Part shown: positions 1 through 6,901 of the stretch, one piece after another
Position numbering within the stretch: position 1 is the stretch's first letter
Layout of the letters: each line of letters opens with the position of its first letter
From: 12-FULL-44-12b sp964364225
Lineage (GTDB): Bacteria; Patescibacteriota; Minisyncoccia; Phycocordibacterales; Zambryskibacteraceae
Assembly (NCBI GenBank): GCA_964364225.1
Contig: CAYIKP010000003.1
Coordinates: 1-49,984 of the forward strand
DNA: 49,984 nt
Direction of reading: 5' to 3'
Notes under the pieces: generated by a model
What the model saw: the letters and a program-made list of their open reading frames with translations, nothing else
Databases searched by the model: none
What the model was told of the DNA's origin: nothing
Position numbers and translations under genes: made by a program

Positions 1-71
1 TGCGGGATGGGAGAATCGAACTCCCACCCACAGTTTGGAAAACTGTTATTCTACCATTAAACTAATCCCGC
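1..71 (-). tRNA. tRNA-Gly (anticodon TCC)
   Basis: Read on the minus strand, the acceptor stem GCGGGAT pairs with ATCCCGC and the T-arm contains GTTCGATTC. The anticodon arm CAGTT-TTCCAAA-CTG places TCC at positions 34-36, so this reads GGA/GGG glycine codons. The discriminator A is the first base of the window, so an encoded CCA cannot be judged here. Confidence 0.95.
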
Positions 72-85
72 CTAGATAAAGAATA

Positions 86-532
86 CTATCTTTCTTGCTC
101 CAACTCTTCAACTGCTTTTAAAATATACTCATATCTGTATTTTTGATTTCTATTAAACACTTCAAACACCCTTAAATCATAGCGAATTCCATTTATTGTG
201 CTTAATTCAATTCTTAATACTGCTCTTGGTTTATGCCCTGAAAGCGGTTGCATGAATTCATCAGTATCCACTTTTTCTCCGTTAACAACTCTTTTTATTG
301 CTTCGGTAGACATTATCTGTGTCATTCCCATAACTATTTCCCCTAGCCCATCATTGCTCACCATTCCATACCTATCGCTAAGTGTTTCAAAAATTTCTTC
401 TTCGTTCTCAAATGCAGTGTCTTCCAGATATTTAGCTAATTCTTCTATATCTAAATCCGATGACTCATATCTGCCATTATCGCCGTGTCCCTCTGGTGGC
501 ATTATTGGGTCCTTTGGTTCTTCATGGTTCAT
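86..532 (-). CDS. hypothetical acidic protein
   Basis: I do not recognise this 148-residue protein. Its N-terminal half is acidic (many D and E, with MPPEGHGDNG near the start) and looks partly disordered. The C-terminal half (from about residue 90) is better ordered and ends in a charged helix-like stretch. I chose the ATG at 532. A TTG at 550 directly abuts the stop of the upstream RNHCP gene and would add six residues. It follows the RNHCP gene on the same strand and ends just before tRNA-Gly, so the two genes probably share a transcript. No Shine-Dalgarno motif is visible at either start. Confidence 0.6.
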   Translation of the reverse strand: MNHEEPKDPIMPPEGHGDNGRYESSDLDIEELAKYLEDTAFENEEEIFETLSDRYGMVSNDGLGEIVMGMTQIMSTEAIKRVVNGEKVDTDEFMQPLSGHKPRAVLRIELSTINGIRYDLRVFEVFNRNQKYRYEYILKAVEELEQER

Positions 533-550
533 TGAGTTAAATTGTATCAA

Positions 551-838
551 TTAAAACAACGCTTGTATCTCTTCTATGGAATCACCCGCCACGATTGGAG
601 CAGTTCTATCGAAACCACACGCAACACACTGGAGTTTAATTTTTATTGGTACCCCCCCTTTTGTTTCTACTCCTACGGGCCTCATTAATCCCTTACACAC
701 CTCTTCCCTATCTCCGGGGTTTATGTCCACATGTTTAGACCATAAACATTCAGGGCAATGATTGGTATACCCATTTCCCATAACTTTTGTTCCGCAATTT
801 TCACAAACAAAATCTTCTTTGGTTCTAAAAAAAGACAT
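551..838 (-). CDS. RNHCP domain zinc-ribbon protein
   Basis: A 95-residue protein with two CxxC knuckles, CENCG near residues 12-16 and CVACG near 71-75, plus the motif NHCPECLWSKHVD near 26-38. These match the RNHCP family (named for an R-N-H-C-P motif); here T replaces the R. A PGDR segment and a following C-x-G are also typical. The family is a small predicted zinc-binding protein, often suspected of acting with nucleic acid or ribosomes, but its function is not established. It lies between tRNA-Pro and the acidic hypothetical gene, on the same strand as both. Confidence 0.82.
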   Translation of the reverse strand: MSFFRTKEDFVCENCGTKVMGNGYTNHCPECLWSKHVDINPGDREEVCKGLMRPVGVETKGGVPIKIKLQCVACGFDRTAPIVAGDSIEEIQALF

Positions 839-858
839 TTTTAAAAATTAAATTCTTG

Positions 859-929
859 TCGGGCCGCTGGGAATCGAACCCAGCCCTAATGCTCCCAAAG
901 CATTTATACTACCGATATACTACGGCCCG
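859..929 (-). tRNA. tRNA-Pro (anticodon TGG)
   Basis: On the minus strand the acceptor arms CGGGCCG and CGGCCCG pair fully, with discriminator A at 859. The anticodon arm AATGC-TTTGGGA-GCATT gives TGG at 34-36, and the T-arm reads GGTTCGATTCC. The bases after the discriminator are CAAG, so CCA is not encoded and must be added by the CCA enzyme encoded at 2015. Confidence 0.95.
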
Positions 930-1076
930 TTAATCTCTAGCTTACAGAATATAACACAAGCTATTTCAAAATGGCTATAAAATCGTATGATGTGCCTAAT
1001 GCACCCGTACTAAATCGTACTGGTGCTTCGCTCAGATAAACTACAAAAGCTAGTTTTTGTGCTTTATCACTCGCTT
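930..1076. other. intergenic region with a hairpin
   Basis: This gap between divergent tRNA genes has no convincing ORF. Around 1001-1026 there is a hairpin: GCACC/GGTGC and GTAC/GTAC arms separated by one mismatch around a six-base loop. It is not followed by a T-run, so I do not call it a terminator. A promoter for the downstream tRNAs is expected here but no clear -35/-10 pair stands out. Confidence 0.3.
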
Positions 1077-1151
1077 GCACCCGTAGCTCAACGGATAGAG
1101 TACCGGTCTTCGGAACCGTGGATGTGGGTTCGATTCCTGCCGGGTGCACCA
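1077..1151 (+). tRNA. tRNA-Arg (anticodon TCG)
   Basis: The acceptor GCACCCG pairs with CGGGTGC (1141-1147), followed by discriminator A and an in-place CCA (1149-1151). The anticodon arm CCGGT-CTTCGGA-ACCGT places TCG at 34-36; its outermost 27-43 pair is C-U, a tolerated mismatch. The T-arm contains GGTTCGATTCC. Of the five tRNAs here whose 3' flank can be judged or guessed, only this one carries CCA in the gene. Confidence 0.93.
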
Positions 1152-1199
1152 GAAAGTTTTTATTTTTGAGACATTCATAATATAATCACAACTTGAGTT

Positions 1200-1271
1200 G
1201 CGGCTATGGTTTAGTGGTAGAACACGTCCTTGCCAAGGATGAGATGGGAGTTCGATTCTCCCTAGCCGCAC
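1200..1271 (+). tRNA. tRNA-Gly (anticodon GCC)
   Basis: The acceptor GCGGCTA pairs with TAGCCGC (1264-1270), with discriminator A at 1271. The anticodon arm CGTCC-TTGCCAA-GGATG gives GCC, reading GGC/GGT. The T-arm reads GAGTTCGATTCTC. CCA is not encoded (CAG follows). Together with the TCC isoacceptor at position 1 this covers all glycine codons. Confidence 0.95.
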
Positions 1272-1395
1272 AGCAAGAAGTGAGCATAAGTACAGGAGCT
1301 TGCTCATGAACTTGATGCGAACGACGCAGATGTGTCGTAATCGACACAAAAAAGACATGAGTAAATAATTTGTCCGATTTTGGTCCTATAAGAAA

Positions 1396-1581
1396 ATGAG
1401 TCCCTTAAATCCCCTATTAAAAGAATGGCTCAACAACAAAGAAACTCTGCAATATATTTCTCAAAAAGGAATAACTGCTGTGGATAAGCTTGGGGACATG
1501 TGTATTAAAGACATTGATTGTCTTATAGCTTTATGTCCTAAAATGGCTATATCTAGCCATATAGCTAAAAATAATACTTAA
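1396..1581 (+). CDS. small hypothetical protein
   Basis: A 61-residue ORF starting MSPLNPLLKEW. I do not recognise it. It has a mixed helical look (LLKEWLNNKETLQYISQKG) and a Cys-containing C-terminal half (MCIKDIDCLIALCPKM). It ends two bases before the parS-like site that precedes yraN, so it could be cotranscribed with yraN. Codon usage resembles the neighbouring genes, but the short length leaves real doubt. Confidence 0.5.
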   Translation: MSPLNPLLKEWLNNKETLQYISQKGITAVDKLGDMCIKDIDCLIALCPKMAISSHIAKNNT

Positions 1582-1584
1582 TAA

Positions 1585-1943
1585 TGTTTCATGTGAAACA
1601 TATGACTACCAAGAACAAAGACATAGGTAATAGGGGTGAAAAGTTGGTTGAGATGTTTCTTGTGAAACAGGGGCATCTAATCCTTAGTAGAAACTACCTA
1701 AGGCCGTGGGGTGAAATAGATATAGTGGCTAAAAATAAGGGTATTATTCACTTTGTAGAAGTAAAAGCTAAAGAAATACTCCTAGGTGGCCAAAAATATG
1801 ACGATAAATATAGGCCAGAAGACCATATGCACTCTTGGAAAGTAAGAAGGTTCAAAAGAATTATAGAAACTTGGCTTATGGAAAAAGACTACGATGGAGA
1901 GTGGCAAATAGATGTAGCCATAGCTTATGTTTCACCTGAAACA
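1585..1943. promoter_or_regulatory. parS-like sites 1-3
   Basis: Three 16-bp palindromes closely match the ParB-binding consensus TGTTTCACGTGAAACA: TGTTTCATGTGAAACA at 1585-1600 (one mismatch), TGTTTCTTGTGAAACA at 1654-1669 (two mismatches) and TGTTTCACCTGAAACA at 1928-1943 (one mismatch). The first sits just upstream of the likely yraN start at 1602; the other two are inside yraN. parS sites in other bacteria are often inside genes and clustered near the origin. Binding by a ParB protein is inferred from the sequence only. Confidence 0.75.
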
Positions 1944-1985
1944 GGTTTAGAGTCAGTAGAAATGTTCTGGGATATAGTTCTATAG
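1602..1985 (+). CDS. yraN: YraN family (UPF0102) nuclease-like protein
   Basis: A 127-residue protein with the family layout: N-terminal GNRGEKLVEMFL helix, then the strand GEIDIVAKNKG followed by HFVEVKAK. The spaced D and E-x-K residues (GEID...EVK) match the PD-(D/E)XK nuclease fold that YraN/UPF0102 shares with Holliday-junction resolvases. Its cellular role is not established; some members are nucleases. I prefer the ATG at 1602 to the one at 1584, because family members start close to the GxxGE motif and 1584 would place the parS-like site inside the first codons. The gene carries two more parS-like sites. Confidence 0.85.
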   Translation: MTTKNKDIGNRGEKLVEMFLVKQGHLILSRNYLRPWGEIDIVAKNKGIIHFVEVKAKEILLGGQKYDDKYRPEDHMHSWKVRRFKRIIETWLMEKDYDGEWQIDVAIAYVSPETGLESVEMFWDIVL

Positions 1986-2014
1986 GCATAGAGTACGCTA
2001 GAATATGTAAAGAA

Positions 2015-3505
2015 ATGGCAACTTTTCCAATACCAAAATCAGTTTCACATGTAACAAACACCCTCACAAAAGGCGGATTTGAGGCGTATTTGGTTGGCGG
2101 ATGTGTTCGAGATCTTTTTTTAGGGGAAAAGCCTAAGGACTGGGATGTTGCCACAAACGCAAAACCAGAAGAGATAGTCACTCTATTTGAAAAAACTTTT
2201 TATGAAAATGACTTTGGAACAGTAAGTGTGGTTCAGGCCGAAGGTCCTGAGGAGCAAGGCGACGAATGGAAAGATGGGAGTTTAAAAGTAATAGAAATAA
2301 CGCCATACAGAAAAGAGGGGGCCTACACAGACAAAAGGCGTCCGGATTCTGTGTCTTTTTCAAAAAGAATAGAAGACGATTTATCTCGTCGTGATTTTAC
2401 TATTAATGCGCTCGCATATTCCGTTGAAAAAGACGAGCTTTTAGATCTCTATGACGGCAGAAAAGACCTTATTTCTGGCCACATCAGGGCTGTTGGAGAT
2501 CCTAGGGAGCGCTTTAATGAAGATGCACTACGTATACTTCGTGGTATTCGCCTTCATTCGGAACTTGGTTTTGGTGTAGATAAAGACACCTTGGCTGGAA
2601 TGAGTGAAAAAGTTGAACTTTTAAGCTTTATTTCAAAAGAAAGGATAAGAGATGAATTTACAAGAATAATCAGCTCACCAAACCCCTCTCTGGGGCTTAT
2701 TTTGGCTGATAGGGTGGGGGCATTGGAATATATGATTCCAGAGCTTATAGAGGCAAAAGACATAGCCCAAAACCAAGCACATTCGTTTGATGTTTGGACC
2801 CATTTACTAAAATCTCTCGATCATGCAGCACAAAAAAAATATCAGTTTCACGTGAGACTCGCCGCACTTCTACACGATATCGGCAAACCAGCCTCAAGAA
2901 GGTGGTCTGACGAGAAAAACGACTGGACTTTCTATGGGCACGAAGTAATTGGGGCAAGAATAGCTAAGAATATAATGGAAAGACTTCATTTTTCACGTGA
3001 AACTATCAAAAAAGTAGTTAGTCTGGTTCGTTGGCACATGTTTTTTTCAGATACAGAACAAATTACTCTTTCGGCTGTAAGAAGAATGGTTTCAAATGTT
3101 GGTAAGGATCTTGTGGATGACCTTATGTCAGTACGTATTTGCGACAGAATAGGCACAGGAAGACCAAAAGAAAGCCCATACCGCCTTCGTAAATATCAAT
3201 CAATGATTGAGGAAGTAATGAGAGATCCAGTTTCTGTGGGTATGCTCGCCATAGACGGCAATGATTTAATCAAGCTTGGTGAAAAAGCTGGACCACGCCT
3301 TGGATATATACTGCACGCCCTCCTAAATGAAGTGCTGGAAGACCCAAAGGTTAATACAAAAGAATATTTGTCAGAAAAAGTTAAAAAAATGGTTTCATTG
3401 AGCGATATTGAACTAAAAAAACTTGGAGAAATTGGAAAACTAGCAAAAGAACAGGAAGAGGGGGGGGAATTAGAGAAAATAAGAGCTAAGTACGGGGTTA
3501 AATAA
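2015..3505 (+). CDS. cca: CCA tRNA nucleotidyltransferase / poly(A) polymerase family with HD domain
   Basis: A 496-residue class II nucleotidyltransferase. GGCVRD (about 28-33) and DWDVATNA (about 42-49) are the nucleotide-binding and metal-binding motifs of CCA-adding enzymes. A downstream RRDFTINALAY motif binds the RNA, and an HD phosphohydrolase domain (LLHDIGKP, about 285-292) follows. It would add or repair the 3' CCA of tRNAs, which fits four nearby tRNA genes that lack encoded CCA. A poly(A) polymerase role cannot be excluded from sequence alone. Three weaker parS-like sites lie within the gene (2041, 2844, 2989). A large hairpin just after the stop probably terminates transcription. 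Confidence 0.88.
   Translation: MATFPIPKSVSHVTNTLTKGGFEAYLVGGCVRDLFLGEKPKDWDVATNAKPEEIVTLFEKTFYENDFGTVSVVQAEGPEEQGDEWKDGSLKVIEITPYRKEGAYTDKRRPDSVSFSKRIEDDLSRRDFTINALAYSVEKDELLDLYDGRKDLISGHIRAVGDPRERFNEDALRILRGIRLHSELGFGVDKDTLAGMSEKVELLSFISKERIRDEFTRIISSPNPSLGLILADRVGALEYMIPELIEAKDIAQNQAHSFDVWTHLLKSLDHAAQKKYQFHVRLAALLHDIGKPASRRWSDEKNDWTFYGHEVIGARIAKNIMERLHFSRETIKKVVSLVRWHMFFSDTEQITLSAVRRMVSNVGKDLVDDLMSVRICDRIGTGRPKESPYRLRKYQSMIEEVMRDPVSVGMLAIDGNDLIKLGEKAGPRLGYILHALLNEVLEDPKVNTKEYLSEKVKKMVSLSDIELKKLGEIGKLAKEQEEGGELEKIRAKYGVK
2041..3004. promoter_or_regulatory. parS-like sites 4-6 inside cca
   Basis: Three more partial palindromes inside cca: AGTTTCACATGTAACA at 2041-2056 (three mismatches to TGTTTCACGTGAAACA), AGTTTCACGTGAGACT at 2844-2859 (three mismatches, mostly in the outer bases) and TTTTTCACGTGAAACT at 2989-3004 (two mismatches). 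The last two retain the full TTTCACGTGA core. Together with sites 1-3 they make six sites in 1.4 kb. Confidence 0.6.
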
Positions 3506-3509
3506 CTAG

Positions 3510-3578
3510 AGCCTAAACATTCTTTTATAAAGCGAGCGCCATAAGGTCACCAATGCTTTCTAAAAGAATGTTTGGGCT
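3510..3578. terminator. large hairpin with conserved loop (after cca)
   Basis: Arms 3510-3533 and 3555-3578 form a 24-bp stem with one G-U pair and one mismatch; TTTT follows on the plus strand. The 21-base loop (3534-3554), read on the opposite strand, matches the loop of the hairpin at 4718-4778 at 19 of 21 positions although the stems are unrelated. It probably terminates cca and may be a dispersed element. Confidence 0.7.
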
Positions 3579-3585
3579 TTTAAAA

Positions 3586-3891
3586 ATAGAAAAGGGGGGA
3601 ATTAAAGAACACCCCGACGGGCGTCTGGGGTGTTCGGGGGCGAATGATTGCTGAAGCTCAACTCTGCTACCCTTTGAAAAATAAATTTGTGGTGTGTGAG
3701 TCGGTGGACTACAAGCTTTGCCAGATGACCTGGCTCAATCGCATAAAGAACTAATGCTTAACGGTCCCCAAGAGGAGAAAAGGGTCTCAGTTCTTGCTAA
3801 GCATCTAAAAGACATTGTATATCTAAAAGACAATTTGTATATAGAGAATGTGGGGATAACTTTGTCCTTTATAAAACGGCTTTGTGTAGGG
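3586..3891. ncRNA. intergenic region with RNA-like secondary structure
   Basis: About 300 bases between the convergent cca and exonuclease genes. It contains a G+C-rich hairpin at 3607-3635 (GAACACCCC paired with GGGGTGTTC). Further on there are two interleaved pairs, AAGAAC (3746-3751) with GTTCTT (3790-3795) and ATGCTTA (3754-3760) with TAAGCAT (3798-3804), an order that would make an H-type pseudoknot. An 18-20 bp tandem duplication (ATCTAAAAGACA...TTGTAT) lies at 3803-3840. It lacks tmRNA, SRP RNA and RNase P RNA hallmarks that I can recognise. Whether it is transcribed is unknown. Confidence 0.35.
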
Positions 3892-4662
3892 CTATATTTC
3901 TATGTCTAATTCAACTGGGCAATGATCTGAGCCGTAAATATCTTTCCATATAAAACTTTTCTTTACATTTTTTATCAATTCTTTGTTCACAAAAAAATAG
4001 TCAATTCTCCAGCCAACATTTCTATCTCTAGCAAAAGATTTTTGGTCCCACCATGTATATGTGCTTATTGTGTTTGGATTTAAATGCCTGAATGTATCTA
4101 CATATCCTTTATCTATAACCTTATCCATCCAAGCCCTTTCAACTGGTAAAAACCCAACGTGATCCGCGTTTTCCTTTGGTCTCGCAATATCTATCTCTGT
4201 GTGTGCCACATTTACATCTCCACAAAAAATCACATTTTTATGTTTTTTACGTAATTTTTCAGCAAATTTTAAAAATTCTTCATAAAAACCGAGTTTGTAT
4301 TCCAATCTCTCTGGTGCTCCACCTCCGTTAGGGAAGTAGCAATTCACAACTACGAAGTCTTTATATACAGCCGTGAGAAGACGTCCTTCTTTATCATATT
4401 TTTCTACACCCATCCCATATAAAACCTCCTCTGGCTTCTCTTTTGTATATATAGCAACACCGCTATAACCCTTCTTTTCTTTTGGCCAATCAAAAAAAGA
4501 ATAATAGCCTTGTGGAGATGCGATCTCTGGTGGAAGTTGATCAAGTTGAGCCTTCACCTCCTGTAGGCCGACGATGTCTGGGCCCTGTTGAAATATCCAG
4601 TCCAAATTTCCAGATTTTTGTGTAGAGCGGATTCCGTTTACGTTCCAAGAAATAATACGCAT
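3892..4662 (-). CDS. xth: exodeoxyribonuclease III (AP endonuclease family)
   Basis: A 256-residue protein of the exonuclease-endonuclease-phosphatase fold. WNVNGIRS (about 6-13), LQEVK (33-37, with the metal-binding Glu), GDVNVAH and the C-terminal SDHCPVELD with its catalytic Asp-His are all present. Exonuclease III family members cut DNA at abasic sites and trim 3' blocks in base-excision repair. I start at the ATG at 4662 (MRIISWN); an upstream in-frame codon would add nine residues with no family match. Length matches the family. Confidence 0.92.
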   Translation of the reverse strand: MRIISWNVNGIRSTQKSGNLDWIFQQGPDIVGLQEVKAQLDQLPPEIASPQGYYSFFDWPKEKKGYSGVAIYTKEKPEEVLYGMGVEKYDKEGRLLTAVYKDFVVVNCYFPNGGGAPERLEYKLGFYEEFLKFAEKLRKKHKNVIFCGDVNVAHTEIDIARPKENADHVGFLPVERAWMDKVIDKGYVDTFRHLNPNTISTYTWWDQKSFARDRNVGWRIDYFFVNKELIKNVKKSFIWKDIYGSDHCPVELDIEI

Positions 4663-4717
4663 ATGAAGTAGTTTACATTTGCTAATCACCAGTTGCTAGT
4701 TGCTAAATTTTGAGCGA

Positions 4718-4778
4718 GGGCACTCAATTAAAAAAGCATTGGTGACCTTACGTCGCTCGCTTTTTTAATTGAGTGCCC
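4718..4778. terminator. perfect 20-bp hairpin with conserved loop
   Basis: Arms GGGCACTCAATTAAAAAAGC (4718-4737) and its exact complement (4759-4778) enclose a 21-base loop. The T-run within the right arm would let it terminate transcription in the plus direction, and the A-run of the left arm does the same in the minus direction. It lies between the xerC/D stop and the exonuclease start. The loop is shared with 3510-3578. Confidence 0.7.
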
Positions 4779-4786
4779 GAGCGAAT

Positions 4787-5704
4787 TTATCTGTTATGAA
4801 ACTTTTTGTGAACTTCGTGTAATTGTTTGTCTGTAACGTGCGTATAAATTTGTGTAGTTCCAATATTTGCGTGTCCAAGGAGCATTTGTACCGAGCGGAG
4901 GTCTGCGCCATTTTGTAAAAGATCTGTGGCAAATGAATGGCGAACAACATGGGGTGTCACTTTTTTTGAAATACCGGCCTTGATTGCATAATGTTTTACC
5001 AAACGCTGAACAGAGCGGGGAGAGAGGGGGGAGACATCACCTTTTTCTTTTTTGGAAACTTCCACAAACAAAGCATCGGACATATCCTTTCTCTTTGTTA
5101 AATAATTTTTAAGTGCTTTGCGTGCTTCCTCTGAAAGAAAAACTACACGAACTTTTTCACCCTTACCTCGCACCGAAAACTCATCGGAAGATAAATCTAA
5201 CTCCCTTGGTAAATTACATAATTCAGAGACACGAAGACCCGTTGAAAATAAAAGCTCTAGTATAGCTTTGTCTCGTAGTTCTTTAACATCACTACCCGTC
5301 GGCGCAGAAAGTAAGCGCATGAGTTCCACCTTAGAGATTAAGTCTAGGTGTCTTTCACCAACTTTCGCTAATTCAATTCTGTCTGGTGATAAACTTTTCG
5401 CACCTATCTTCATTAAGTATTTCAAAAAAGCACGAAGTGCAATTAAATAATAGTTTTGTGTGCGTTTTTTTAATGTTTGGGAATGGCCGTCTATTTTTTC
5501 ACCTGACGCTTGGCGATTTAGCCAAAGCCTAAAATCACGAATATTTGTATCGGTAATATCTTCTGCTTTTTTTATTTTGCTCCATTCGGCAAAACGATTT
5601 AGATAGTGTGCATAATTCTCAACTGTTTTTAAAGAGCGGCCTTTTTCTATTTCAAGGTATTGAATAAATTGATGAATTTGTTCTTGGAATTTAGTGTTCG
5701 CCAT
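4787..5704 (-). CDS. xerC: tyrosine recombinase XerC/XerD
   Basis: A 305-residue tyrosine recombinase. The N-terminal SAM-like DNA-binding domain covers about 1-100. The catalytic set is complete: R158 in TGLRVSEL, a Lys in the beta-hairpin near 182-184, H252 and R255 in HVVRHSFAT, H278 in LLGHANIGTT and the nucleophile Y287. Xer proteins resolve chromosome dimers at dif. Nothing in the window looks like an integrated element flanking it, so a housekeeping role is more likely than an integrase role; XerC versus XerD cannot be settled. The ATG at 5704 is preceded by AGGA with suitable spacing, so I prefer it to the start at 5737. Confidence 0.88.
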   Translation of the reverse strand: MANTKFQEQIHQFIQYLEIEKGRSLKTVENYAHYLNRFAEWSKIKKAEDITDTNIRDFRLWLNRQASGEKIDGHSQTLKKRTQNYYLIALRAFLKYLMKIGAKSLSPDRIELAKVGERHLDLISKVELMRLLSAPTGSDVKELRDKAILELLFSTGLRVSELCNLPRELDLSSDEFSVRGKGEKVRVVFLSEEARKALKNYLTKRKDMSDALFVEVSKKEKGDVSPLSPRSVQRLVKHYAIKAGISKKVTPHVVRHSFATDLLQNGADLRSVQMLLGHANIGTTQIYTHVTDKQLHEVHKKFHNR

Positions 5705-5770
5705 AGCATATCCTGAAACGTTTGAAGGGACGCACAATATTTTAACATTTTAAATGCTGTCTCAAAAAAA

Positions 5771-5798
5771 TTGCCAACATTAGAAATATGTGTAGTAT
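5771..5798 (+). promoter_or_regulatory. putative promoter of the G+C-rich operon
   Basis: TTGCCA, a 16-base spacer and TAGTAT lie about 75 bases before the GTG start at 5872. This is a fair sigma-70-type match. The leader also contains GGAG ten bases before the start. Confidence 0.4.
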
Positions 5799-5871
5799 TG
5801 TGGCCAGATTCTGCTTTAGTAGACCCTCCGTGGGGCACACGGTTTGAACTTTCACATGGAGAAAATTTAAT

Positions 5872-6630
5872 GTGAGTGAAGACGAAGTAGTAGTGTTTCG
5901 GGGCCATATCGATGAATGCTTGCGGCATCTTGCCACGAGTATAAACGAACGGGCCAGTAAAGGGTCGTGGGGGGCGGGTCAGGCCAAAGAGCCTGCTGCC
6001 AAATTCTGCGCTGTTACAGTCGACACCGTGGCGCGATGGCTAAACAAGGTCAACTCGCCAATCGGGGAACAGCTCATTAAGATGCTGTGCTACCTCGATC
6101 TCATTGGTTACAAGGTAATAGAATTCGAAAGACTACCGAGGGTGAGGCGAAATTTTGCAGAACTCATCGGTTTTGGTCTTTTTTCAAGCCAAGAGGCATC
6201 ACAACTTCTTGGTTACACAGCAGTCTCGTCCTTATATCAGGTCCTTCAAGGAACTCGGGGTGCGAGCGAAAGTAAGGACCAAAAGATGTGGGACGTGTGG
6301 AAGGAAAGGAAACAAGACTTGCAACGAAAGAAGGAACAGGCTCAAGAAATCTACCGTTTAGACATCCCGTTGAGGGTTCGTCCAAAAGCGGCAATACAAC
6401 AGGAGGGTGCAGGCACTTCGCCATGCATGCAGACTGCGGTAATGAACATCATGGATGGTTTGACGTCTCTTTTGGAAGGTGATTCTTTCAAGAATCCTTC
6501 TGAAAAGGACCTCAAGATACTCAAGCAATCGGCGGGCACAATCCTTCGCCTTTCAGCGCGTCTGAGTACTTTGAGCTCTATGGTGATCATGTCGAACGGA
6601 CAGAAAAAAAGAGAGGCTCCTGATGGCTAG
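5872..6630 (+). CDS. hypothetical protein, first gene of the ParB-like operon
   Basis: A 252-residue protein that I do not recognise. Its G+C content and codon choice are visibly higher than in the flanking genes. Residues about 40-75 (AAKFCAVTVDTVARWLNKV) read like a helix-turn-helix, and 125-165 is strongly charged and helical (WKERKQDLQRKKEQAQEI). The start is a GTG at 5872 with GGAG upstream. Its stop overlaps the next start by eight bases, so the genes are translationally coupled. Being in an operon with a ParB-domain protein suggests a DNA-binding or partition-linked role, but that is inference. Confidence 0.7.
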   Translation: MSEDEVVVFRGHIDECLRHLATSINERASKGSWGAGQAKEPAAKFCAVTVDTVARWLNKVNSPIGEQLIKMLCYLDLIGYKVIEFERLPRVRRNFAELIGFGLFSSQEASQLLGYTAVSSLYQVLQGTRGASESKDQKMWDVWKERKQDLQRKKEQAQEIYRLDIPLRVRPKAAIQQEGAGTSPCMQTAVMNIMDGLTSLLEGDSFKNPSEKDLKILKQSAGTILRLSARLSTLSSMVIMSNGQKKREAPDG

Positions 6631-6901
6631 TGAAAAAAGCTATCAAGCGATTGTTGAGAAAATAATTCTCGATGGTCGACATGGACCTTTCGCTGTGGCA
6701 AGTTCCAAAGAACTCGGTTCAGTAACTTTTTCCCTAGACCAATCCGTCTGGGAAGAAGCTGACCAACCGGAACCAGGAATGTTTGTAGTGTTATCGCAAA
6801 TAAGGAAAAAGCGTGCCGGATGGCGCGCAAAGCACGGACGGTTTCTAACGCCGTCTGACGAGCAAACCAAAACGCCCACCAGCAAGGAGCATTGCGCATG
6901 A
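6623..6901 (+). CDS. small hypothetical protein, second gene of the ParB-like operon
   Basis: A 92-residue protein, unrecognised. The central part (GPFAVASSKELGSVTFSL...PGMFVVLSQIRKKRAGWRAKHGR, quoted in pieces) has the strand pattern and basic tail of a small OB-like or RNA/DNA-binding domain, which I cannot confirm. It overlaps the upstream gene by eight bases and the downstream ParB-like start by four (ATGA), so all three genes are one tight operon. G+C is raised as in its partners. Confidence 0.65.
   Translation: MASEKSYQAIVEKIILDGRHGPFAVASSKELGSVTFSLDQSVWEEADQPEPGMFVVLSQIRKKRAGWRAKHGRFLTPSDEQTKTPTSKEHCA

Noticed and set aside
1050..1358. 102-codon minus-strand ORF
   Set aside because: It runs antisense through two clear tRNA genes.
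3586..3891. tmRNA, SRP RNA or RNase P RNA
   Set aside because: No tRNA-like ends with a T-arm, no GGAAGG-type SRP loop and no RNase P core motif could be found.
3718..3909. 63-codon plus-strand ORF before the exonuclease gene
   Set aside because: It overlaps the RNA-like repeats and the end of the exonuclease gene, and its protein has no recognisable pattern.
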